The notes beneath the pieces were generated by a model. It was not told the DNA's origin. It saw only the letters and a list, made by a program, of their open reading frames with translations, and did not search any database. Positions 12,652 through 18,600 of a stretch of DNA of 24,969 nucleotides are shown here, in pieces; position 1 is the first letter of the stretch, and the number at the start of each line of letters is the position of its first letter. Both the position numbers and the translations under genes were made by a program. The stretch is from a virus. The stretch covers positions 1 to 24,969 of the IMG/VR virus record IMGVR_UViG_3300024520_000470; one strand, given 5' to 3'.

Positions 12652-14183
12652 AGTGTGTCCTCCTGCATATCCGGCAGGTCATACGGTTCTGTCTGTTTTT
12701 CCTGTTCTTTAATATGCCAAACATTTATACCCTTTCCCTTAATATTGAAGAAATACGGCTTCCCTTCAAATACGTCGCTTTGTAGGCGCGTGATTATTTG
12801 AGTCCTTGTCAGGTACTTGAAGTTGTTCCGCACCAGAAACTCTTCCAAGGAGGATAATTTGAAATACACCCGTTTGTGCCCGGTGCTGTCCGGGGAGTCC
12901 CCTTCCCATGCTTTGCCAAGAGCCACTTGGTCTCGCGAGTCTGCGGTGTTCCTGTGGGCATCCGTACAGAATTTTGCCACAAGCTCTGCAAAGTGTTCCG
13001 CCAAGCCGCCATCCTTTGGCTTTGGGAGCATGTCGCAGGAATTCATTAGTGTCTGTATTATAGAAGTCCACTGCTTGTCTGACATCCGTGGGGGCATCAG
13101 GTTGAGGCTGTTCATGCAGGCCCGTTGAAACAGTGTCTGGTTCTGTAGCTGTTCCGTTGAAAGTTCCAACCGGGAACTGTTCACATCTAAGAACCATATT
13201 GGTTGATCAGTAGGAAGCTTTGCCAGACCGGATAAGGTGGGTATAGAAGATCCCCCTATGCCGAACTTGCGGGTGCGACACAGAGCTATATTACAGAAGT
13301 TGCAAATAGGTTGATCGCTGCACTTGTACCCATAGTCCTTCTTGGCCAACTGCTTTATGACAATCGTTACCTCTTTAGACTCAAGCGGTGGGTCCATGAA
13401 AAGGTTATTGAACTCGTCTACCTTAGCTTCCCAACTGTCCGAAAAGGCAGAACGGGCGTACACTCCCAGATTGAACAAGCCATTATTTCGTGTGCCATCA
13501 GGGAAGCCTTGCCCCACAAGTGTTTGAAGGCAGGGTGGTCCGTCATTTAGGGCTTGGTTCTTTTCTATTACAAGATCATCTAGCTCACCTTCAGTAACCT
13601 TGGCGTCTTCTGCCGCTGACAAGAAGGCCCGTAGCGGCATAGCTGCCCCATTCTCATCAAGCGCATACCGGGTAGTGTTCTCTCCCCCAAAATAGGGCAT
13701 GTTCAGCCAATTTCCCATATCCCCGCGCTCCACTATCAAGGTGGTTTGCTTTGGGAATATTTCACACTGAGCATACCCCAGATTAGCCGCTATCTCGGCT
13801 AATTTATCCTGGACCTTTTTGGCTTCGACAGGCTCGATGAAAAACATCATTAGGTGGCAGCCGCCAGACTTAGATCTAAACGGAATAAGTGGTAAATCCT
13901 TCTTGTATACCACCTTGGCAAAACTAGAGACATCGAAGTTTACGTATTCATCAATATCTATTGCCCCCCAGTAACATTGATTATCCTGGTTTATCGGGAC
14001 AATGCCAACGGAGTATTCTGCCCGGACGTGCTGCTCCCATAGATCTAATGTCGCTGGTTCTTTGACCGTTCTTCCCTTGCCCTTTTTCTTTCCTGAAGCG
14101 TTGGTCGCCGCTTCTGTTTCATATGTTCCATGGACGTCCTTAAATCCCTGGAAGAGCAGCATTAACTTTTCTACATCCGTCAT
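12648..14183 (-). CDS. Archaeo-eukaryotic-type primase (AEP, 511 aa)
   Basis: The catalytic region has WGAIDIDEY (72-80; D76, D78), IPFRSKSGGCHLMMFF (100-115; S106 and H110) and CEIFPKQ, then NWLNMPYFGG. The DxD...SGGxH order is that of AEP primases, and the flanking text resembles the family annotated as TOTE-conflict-system primase. Around residues 290-305 a cluster C-x5-C-x2-C-x4-C could hold zinc or Fe-S; a PriCT-like helical part with GTRNNGLFNLGVYAR precedes it. It would make primers for the family A polymerase. No DnaB-type helicase domain is fused; the SF1 helicase follows by GTGA overlap. ATG start after GGTGA. Confidence 0.85.
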   Translation of the reverse strand: MTDVEKLMLLFQGFKDVHGTYETEAATNASGKKKGKGRTVKEPATLDLWEQHVRAEYSVGIVPINQDNQCYWGAIDIDEYVNFDVSSFAKVVYKKDLPLIPFRSKSGGCHLMMFFIEPVEAKKVQDKLAEIAANLGYAQCEIFPKQTTLIVERGDMGNWLNMPYFGGENTTRYALDENGAAMPLRAFLSAAEDAKVTEGELDDLVIEKNQALNDGPPCLQTLVGQGFPDGTRNNGLFNLGVYARSAFSDSWEAKVDEFNNLFMDPPLESKEVTIVIKQLAKKDYGYKCSDQPICNFCNIALCRTRKFGIGGSSIPTLSGLAKLPTDQPIWFLDVNSSRLELSTEQLQNQTLFQRACMNSLNLMPPRMSDKQWTSIIQTLMNSCDMLPKPKDGGLAEHFAELVAKFCTDAHRNTADSRDQVALGKAWEGDSPDSTGHKRVYFKLSSLEEFLVRNNFKYLTRTQIITRLQSDVFEGKPYFFNIKGKGINVWHIKEQEKQTEPYDLPDMQEDTL

Positions 14184-14198
14184 TCACCATCCCCAGAC

Positions 14199-14227
14199 AA
14201 AATATCCCGGCCACTGGGGCCGGGATA
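14199..14227 (-). terminator. Intrinsic terminator
   Basis: TATCCCGGCC (14227-14218), loop CCAGT, GGCCGGGATA (14212-14203): a perfect 10-bp stem followed by TTTT (14202-14199) on the minus strand. It sits in the 62-bp gap after the ssDNA-binding-protein candidate and before the primase. The U-tract is short, so partial readthrough into the primase gene is likely, which would set a lower level of primase than of the upstream protein. Confidence 0.78.
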
Positions 14228-14245
14228 CCTGACAACTTAGTGGAC

Positions 14246-15016
14246 TTACATAACTTCGGGATCGGCGGACTTATACTCGGTCTTGACGTCACCTTCGCTG
14301 ATACTGCGATGGAAGGCTTGGGCGATTTTGAAGATGTCTATATTGTCGACAACCTTTGATGTTTCCCACGCCCAGCTACACCAGTCGCCCTGCTCGTTGC
14401 TTTCATCTATGGTCCTCAGGTTATAGATTCTGCTATAACTGGGGGCCTGAAGATCGGGCCTACCCGGAACCTTCTGCTGGTTGATATAAGCACACCAGCG
14501 GCGACTAACTTTTAACTGAGTACTTGACATGGCGATAAGAGCTGGCTCCGTGTACCCCTCGTCACCAATAATGAGGACGTAATGCTCACTGGTTGGGGTT
14601 AGGATATTACCGTCCCCGGTTACGTCCCGACCACGAGAGTCAGGTTCTGTCGCTGGTATGTTCGGATCGCCCCGTTCGTATGCAGCAACAAATCCGCCAC
14701 CGCTATCACGGGGCTTCCACAAAATCTGCTTAAAGTGGTGATGACACGGAATTACAAACAGACCCTCGTTTTGCTCCCATAGCTCCCCGGTCACCGTATT
14801 CATGATCATGCCTTCTTGGGCACCTTCAATGTACTCGCCATCCTTGCGGGATAGCTGCGGTGACATTTTCTGCAGAACACGCAGAAACGGAATAGCCATG
14901 TCGTCACGATCAAAATTGGCGCCTTCACCCGCCGCCTCAATCATGGCTGATGATATATCTTCCGCCACCGCTACTTCAGTGCTTTCTTCTTTAACTTTCG
15001 CTGGTGCTTTCGCCAT
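14246..15016 (-). CDS. Probable phage ssDNA-binding protein (256 aa)
   Basis: A Lys/Glu-rich N-terminal 20 residues lead to DDMAIPFLRVLQKMSPQL, EGMIMNTVTGEL, FVIPCHHHFKQIL, then SSTQLKVSRRWCAYI and SYSRIYNLRT. The order IPFL-x-x-x-Q-x-x-SPQ ... G-x-x-x-NT-x-TG ... is that of an abundant phage family usually lying with primase and polymerase and often annotated as single-stranded-DNA-binding. The C-terminus is mildly acidic. Position upstream of the primase, separated by a terminator, supports high expression. AAAGGA lies nine bases before the ATG at 15016. The function is inferred from the family and the context. Confidence 0.65.
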   Translation of the reverse strand: MAKAPAKVKEESTEVAVAEDISSAMIEAAGEGANFDRDDMAIPFLRVLQKMSPQLSRKDGEYIEGAQEGMIMNTVTGELWEQNEGLFVIPCHHHFKQILWKPRDSGGGFVAAYERGDPNIPATEPDSRGRDVTGDGNILTPTSEHYVLIIGDEGYTEPALIAMSSTQLKVSRRWCAYINQQKVPGRPDLQAPSYSRIYNLRTIDESNEQGDWCSWAWETSKVVDNIDIFKIAQAFHRSISEGDVKTEYKSADPEVM

Positions 15017-15019
15017 CGT

Positions 15020-15580
15020 CTATTTTCCTTTGATGCTTGCTTTATTTCCGAGGTAGATACCAAACAGATCCATAGGGATATTGCTTCCGGCTTCTACCTG
15101 CTCACGGGCAAAGGCCTTCAACTGCATATGGTGAATGGCTTCTTTATCTTCCGCTAAAATGCCCTTCTCTTCCAGAGAGGTTTTAACGTCGTCAGCTAAG
15201 GCCTGATCAGTGCCTACATTCACTGTAATGACATGCTTGATCAGGTCTCCATGGCCGTTATCCCTTAGCCATTTATACGCGAGGGGCTTGTTATCATTCT
15301 TTATAGCGGCATCCACAAAAGGCTTACAAGTCACCTCCCAACCGTCTTGACTAGCCCACGTCTTCAGGTTTAGCTCTATCATTGCATCGGGTATCTTACC
15401 TGTTTCCAGATGCCCCAGCTCCTTCTTTTCAGCCTTTAGCTGCGCCTCAAGGGTAACAACGAGCTGTTGCTTGTCCCGCAGCTCCTGGACTAGTGTTCCA
15501 AGAGCTGCGATCTTTTCATCAGTAGGAAGGGCGACGTCCTCTACCGCCGCCTTTTCCATTTCCGCAAATATATCATTCAT
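15020..15580 (-). CDS. Coiled-coil phage protein, unknown (186 aa)
   Basis: Residues ~30-70 (EKIAALGTLVQELRDKQQLV... EAQLKAEKKELGHLE) form a long heptad-like helix; the rest holds GKIPDAMIELNLKTW, EVTCKPFVDAAI and WLRDNGHGDLIKH. I have the impression of a conserved phage protein that travels with the ssDNA-binding candidate, but no function is known to me. The ATG at 15580 overlaps the previous stop by 8 nt and is preferred to 15622. Probably a partner of the replication proteins. Confidence 0.75.
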   Translation of the reverse strand: MNDIFAEMEKAAVEDVALPTDEKIAALGTLVQELRDKQQLVVTLEAQLKAEKKELGHLETGKIPDAMIELNLKTWASQDGWEVTCKPFVDAAIKNDNKPLAYKWLRDNGHGDLIKHVITVNVGTDQALADDVKTSLEEKGILAEDKEAIHHMQLKAFAREQVEAGSNIPMDLFGIYLGNKASIKGK

Positions 15581-16019
15581 CTTTTCGCCACACCTCATAA
15601 AATTCAGAAGCTGCCTTTTCACCGGCGAACTTTTTAACTATTTGTGACGCCCGCTTCCAGTCAGGTGCCCTAGCCGGTTTGTTCTCGATTTGGGCGTACT
15701 TTTTGCCCCGAATATACGCATAAGCTAACAAAGAACAACGCTGCTCAGACCTGACCTCCCTTACCCGGTGGCTTCTGAGAGCATTATACGTTCCATAATG
15801 GGCGGCTACGTGCTCAACGGCCACATTTCGGCCCGCAGCCTTACGACCATGACCAAGGTATTTTCGTTCTTCTACCCGGATAATACGGGCTTCTTCAGTA
15901 AGGGACTTTATCTTCATTTTAAGGTAGACTTGCATTTCTCTCTCCGTGGGATTAGTGACATACAGAACTGTAGAATCCTTAGGAAAGACAAACTGGCGGG
16001 TCTCTAATTCGGCATTCAT
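15573..16019 (-). CDS. Basic protein of unknown function (148 aa)
   Basis: The protein is rich in Arg and Lys: ERKYLGHGRKAAGRNVAVEH (51-70), NALRSHRVREVRSEQRC (79-95), then YIRGKKYAQIENKPARAP and WKRASQIVKKFAGEKAA. It looks helical and nucleic-acid binding but I recognise no family. The ATG at 16019 lies 21 nt after the 3' end of the tRNA-like gene; AAAGAG is a weak ribosome site, so translation may depend on processing of the tRNA from the transcript. It overlaps the next gene by 8 nt. Confidence 0.7.
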   Translation of the reverse strand: MNAELETRQFVFPKDSTVLYVTNPTEREMQVYLKMKIKSLTEEARIIRVEERKYLGHGRKAAGRNVAVEHVAAHYGTYNALRSHRVREVRSEQRCSLLAYAYIRGKKYAQIENKPARAPDWKRASQIVKKFAGEKAASEFYEVWRKDE

Positions 16020-16039
16020 AACATATTAACTCTTTCTTT

Positions 16040-16109
16040 TGGTGGGCAACGAGGGACTCGAACCCTCCGCTTCGGGGTTGAAACCCCTAGCTCTCCCACG
16101 AGATTACCC
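16040..16109 (-). tRNA. Compact tRNA or tRNA-like gene, anticodon TTC (Glu) or TCA (UGA)
   Basis: Acceptor GGGTAAT (16109-16103) pairs with GTTGCCC, followed by an encoded ACCA (16043-16040). The T arm is regular: GAGGG, TTCGAGT, CCCTC. The anticodon region is GGGG-TTTCAA-CCCC; with a five-base variable loop the 7-base loop would be GTTTCAA and the anticodon TTC (Glu), while loop TTTCAAC would give TCA, reading UGA. The D arm is reduced to CTC-GTGGGA-GAG with almost no linker, far smaller than usual. It overlaps the TAA of the upstream gene by 6 nt. The encoded CCA and sound T and acceptor arms argue that it is processed; charging is uncertain. Confidence 0.62.
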
Positions 16110-16403
16110 TATTGAAACCACATGGTAGACTTTAGCAACCCTGTCCCACCTCAACAGTTTAATACGCCCCTGATTATTTTGCATAGCCACCGCAACTGAT
16201 AGTCCTATGACAATGGGGTCTCCTGATAACAGGAGAAAGTCCTCATCATTGAAATTGCGAAGCTTTACCTTCATCGCTGCTACGGGGGGTTCGTTATCTG
16301 CATCTATTTTAGCAAAGCCGGGAAGTACCACCCGTAGCTCGCCAAACATCTCTGCAGGGGTGAAGTTTCTTCCTTCGACCATTTGAGTTATGTAAACTGC
16401 CAT
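16104..16403 (-). CDS. Small phage protein, unknown (99 aa)
   Basis: Reads MAVYITQMVEGRNFTPAEMFGEL, then VAAMKVKLRNFNDEDFLLLSGDP, IVIGLSVAVAMQNNQGRIKLLRW and ends YHVVSIG. The alternation of hydrophobic residues suggests a beta-rich fold. The segment FLLLSGDPIVIGLSVAVA with N/Q after it looks like a conserved core. No function known to me. Its TAA lies inside the 5' end of the tRNA-like gene. No clear ribosome site precedes the ATG at 16403. Confidence 0.65.
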   Translation of the reverse strand: MAVYITQMVEGRNFTPAEMFGELRVVLPGFAKIDADNEPPVAAMKVKLRNFNDEDFLLLSGDPIVIGLSVAVAMQNNQGRIKLLRWDRVAKVYHVVSIG

Positions 16404-16432
16404 GAAATTAGTGTATTGCCCCTTTGTTCGGA

Positions 16433-17890
16433 TTACAACCAGTCATGCCACTTATCACCGGTTACGGCGCGGGCGATATTGACCTTATTTCGGAGCGCCT
16501 TTATTATCTTCTCGTCAATGGTATTCGTGCACACCAAATCGATATACGTGACCGGAAAATGTTGGCCAATGCGATGCGCTCGGTCCTCACTTTGTAGCCT
16601 TTTTTCGAGGTCGTAGTTATTGGAATAGTAAACCACCGTTTTCGCCTGAGTGAGAGTAATCCCGTATCCGCCGGTTTGGGTGTTTCCCACAAAATAACGA
16701 ACTGGGCTGTCTGGGTCTTGAAAACTAAGAACCGCTCGTTTACGATCTTCGTCACTCGTGTCACCAAAATAGGAAACGTAGCTATCATCACCATATTTCT
16801 CCGTTAACATATCCTGTATCTCGAACAGATTGAACCTGTAATTAGCCCATATGATAACCTTACCATCCGCTTCTTCTAAGACTTCTTTCAATAGATTTAA
16901 ACGATCATGTTTAAACTGCACCATGCCCTGATCCTGATCCAGGGGTAAGTGCCCGCAGGATATCTGGTGAAGGCGCAAAAGCTGTGTCAACGCACTAGTA
17001 GATGAGGCTTCCCCTTCTTCCATAAAGGCAATAGCCATTTCCTTCATCTCAGCATAGGCCTTGCGCTGCTCGGTACTTAACTCAAACTCCCGGCGCACAA
17101 ATATCTTCTCTGGAAGGTCCAGGCAGTCTTCCTTAAGCACACGATACGAAAACGGCTTTATTTCTTCGGCCAGTTCGGGGACGTTCTTGAACCCTACTAC
17201 CTGTTTGAAGGTGCGCCCGCCGTAGTTCATATCCCGAAGAACTGCGTAGCGATTGCGAAAGGCGTAAAAGGAACGAAACCCCAATAAGTCGGGGTCAAGA
17301 AACTCTAGCTGGGAAAACAGATCCAGGGGGGATTTGGTAACGGGGGAACCCGTTAGTATTCGCCTATAATACGCGAGTAAGCCCAACTTGATCGCGGCCT
17401 TGGTCCGCTTCGCCGAAGGCGTCTTGATTATAGTGCTCTCATCTATGATCATCAGACACCGGTACGTCTTAAGAAACTTCTCAAGCGCGGCGTAACCCTT
17501 CTTCGTTATGAGGGCGTCTATGTTGATGACAAATATGCGTAGGTCATCTGTTTCTTCAAATAGGTGGTTTATTTCGGCGCGTACCTTAACATTGAGGCTT
17601 GCCCGCCACGTCGCCACCCGGTACGGAATGTGTGAAGGCATATGTTCAGGTATTTCTTTTCCTGACCAGTTGGCATAGACCCCCTTCGGGGCCACGACAA
17701 CGACACCTTCAATACCGCTGTGATCGTATAGTAGGGCTGAATTGTCAATGGCTACCTTGGTCTTACCCGTGCCCATTTCCATGAAGTAGGCATACACTGT
17801 TTCTTGCCAGCTCTTTTCCAGTGCTATGTGCTGGTGCTCGTAAGGTTTTATTCTGAAGGGGTAAGTGTCAAGTACAAGGGAATCTACCAA
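16433..17890 (-). CDS. SNF2-like SF2 helicase/translocase (485 aa)
   Basis: Walker A MGTGKT (39-44), VVVVAPKGVYANW (63-75), motif II IIDEST (148-153), motif III LTGSPVTKSP (179-188), and in the second RecA domain VIIWANY (345-351), TQTGGYGITLTQA (404-416) and RAHRIGQ (437-443). That last motif is diagnostic of SNF2 family proteins. These translocate on double-stranded DNA with ATP and can remodel protein-DNA complexes; phage versions lie in replication modules. The only plausible start is TTG at 17890, overlapping the previous TAG; AAGGG-like sequence lies upstream. No extra domain is present. Confidence 0.92.
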   Translation of the reverse strand: MVDSLVLDTYPFRIKPYEHQHIALEKSWQETVYAYFMEMGTGKTKVAIDNSALLYDHSGIEGVVVVAPKGVYANWSGKEIPEHMPSHIPYRVATWRASLNVKVRAEINHLFEETDDLRIFVINIDALITKKGYAALEKFLKTYRCLMIIDESTIIKTPSAKRTKAAIKLGLLAYYRRILTGSPVTKSPLDLFSQLEFLDPDLLGFRSFYAFRNRYAVLRDMNYGGRTFKQVVGFKNVPELAEEIKPFSYRVLKEDCLDLPEKIFVRREFELSTEQRKAYAEMKEMAIAFMEEGEASSTSALTQLLRLHQISCGHLPLDQDQGMVQFKHDRLNLLKEVLEEADGKVIIWANYRFNLFEIQDMLTEKYGDDSYVSYFGDTSDEDRKRAVLSFQDPDSPVRYFVGNTQTGGYGITLTQAKTVVYYSNNYDLEKRLQSEDRAHRIGQHFPVTYIDLVCTNTIDEKIIKALRNKVNIARAVTGDKWHDWL

Positions 17891-18120
17891 TTTTGCGACG
17901 CCACCCTTCCCTTAAAGTCTATATGGATTCCCTTTAGTGTAACTTTGAAAAAGGCCTTAATGTCGTCGCCCATGGCTGTTTTCACATCATCGGGTATCTT
18001 GCTATCGGGTATCAGGGAATGCACCTTTTTGCGAGTCTTGTCGTACACTAGCCACGGCAGTTCATCTTCTGTGGAAGCTAATGCTTTCTGCACCTTTACT
18101 ACCATTGTTCTCTGCGCCAT
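17884..18120 (-). CDS. Small phage protein, first gene after the intergenic hub (78 aa)
   Basis: Reads MAQRTMVVKVQKALASTEDE, then LVYDKTRKKVHSLIPDSKIPDDV and ends near KVTLKGIHIDFKGRVASQNW. It looks alpha/beta and basic. AAAGG precedes the ATG by seven bases. As the first gene read from the promoter region it is likely to be expressed early. The stop overlaps the TTG start of the SNF2 helicase, so it may pair with that protein. I do not know a function for the family. Confidence 0.65.
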   Translation of the reverse strand: MAQRTMVVKVQKALASTEDELPWLVYDKTRKKVHSLIPDSKIPDDVKTAMGDDIKAFFKVTLKGIHIDFKGRVASQNW

Positions 18121-18251
18121 AACGAAACCTTTGTTGTAATTTCTGAAGCATACTAGCTAGGGCAGGTAAGGACTGCAAACATCAATTTGTCAGAAGGCCC
18201 GTGGTGTGCATAATAAGGGGTGGCCAATCGGCCCAGCACAACCCTCCGGCT

Positions 18252-18281
18252 AGTATATAAAACCTTATAGGTTATTGTTAA
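18252..18281 (-). promoter_or_regulatory. Sigma70-like promoter candidate for early genes
   Basis: On the minus strand TTAACA (18281-18276), an 18-base spacer, then TATACT (18257-18252). Each hexamer has one mismatch to the consensus TTGACA/TATAAT. Transcription would begin near 18245 and read into the 78-aa gene and SNF2 helicase. One arm of the inverted repeat ends 13 bp upstream of the -35, so a bound protein could touch polymerase. Confidence 0.5.
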
Positions 18282-18293
18282 AACCTAACCTTC

Positions 18294-18309
18294 GCAATAG
18301 GTCACAATA
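18294..18309. repeat. 16-bp inverted repeat, left arm
   Basis: GCAATAGGTCACAATA is the exact reverse complement of the sequence at 18400-18415. It contains two CAATA pentamers 10 bp apart (18295 and 18305). The arm lies just upstream of the promoter candidate, a usual place for an operator. Confidence 0.75.
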
Positions 18310-18399
18310 AGTTTCGCCTAATATACCTACCTCAGGTTTTAATTCTTTACTATATGCGCGCGCCCGCAAAACATCATAATGAAATCGATCGATATAACC

Positions 18400-18415
18400 T
18401 ATTGTGACCTATTGC
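18400..18415. repeat. 16-bp inverted repeat, right arm, with 10-bp TATTG iteration
   Basis: TATTGTGACCTATTGC is the exact reverse complement of 18294-18309; arm centres lie 106 bp apart, about ten helical turns, so bound proteins would face the same side. TATTG recurs at 18400, 18410 and 18420, exactly one helical turn apart. Confidence 0.75.
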
Positions 18416-18495
18416 CACTTATTGTAGAGTTATAACTATTAACAATAATGCTATCCCCTTGGTTCTGCTACGTTTTACCCTGTCCAACCGTCGAT

Positions 18496-18590
18496 TATTG
18501 CCGTGTATTGGCATTTGGTGCTATTTTTCGAATTTTTTATTTGGCTGTAAACTGCCAATAGGCAATAACTTTTCAGTTTTTACACTATTG
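18496..18590. repeat. Further TATTG/CAATA pentamer cluster
   Basis: TATTG at 18496-18500 and 18506-18510 (again 10 bp apart), CAATA at 18556-18560 and 18563-18567, TATTG at 18586-18590. With the inverted-repeat arms and single copies at 18273 and 18443 there are about a dozen copies in 320 bp. Iterated, helically phased sites fit an initiator or repressor array. Confidence 0.5.
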
Positions 18591-18600
18591 ACGAGTATTT

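Larger units (their letters stand above)
18121..18600 (-). promoter_or_regulatory. 480-bp non-coding hub between virion and early genes
   Basis: No reading frame longer than about 20 codons is supported here. The region is AT-rich with a GC palindrome (GCGCGCGC at 18356-18363) and an ATCGATCGAT palindrome (18384-18393). It carries a perfect 16-bp inverted repeat, many TATTG/CAATA pentamers with 10-bp spacing, and a promoter-like sequence facing the early genes. All flanking genes are on the minus strand, so it is not a divergent promoter; it is likely an early control region, a replication origin, or both. No clear intrinsic terminator follows the virion genes. Confidence 0.6.

Noticed and set aside
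18200-18245. Possible terminator around the GGCC-GATT-GGCC hairpin after the early promoter
   Set aside because: The stem is only four base pairs and no U-run follows on the minus strand.
18121-18600. CRISPR-like or small-gene content in the intergenic hub
   Set aside because: Repeats are short pentamers and one inverted pair, not regularly spaced direct repeats with unique spacers. The longest frames are under 20 codons.
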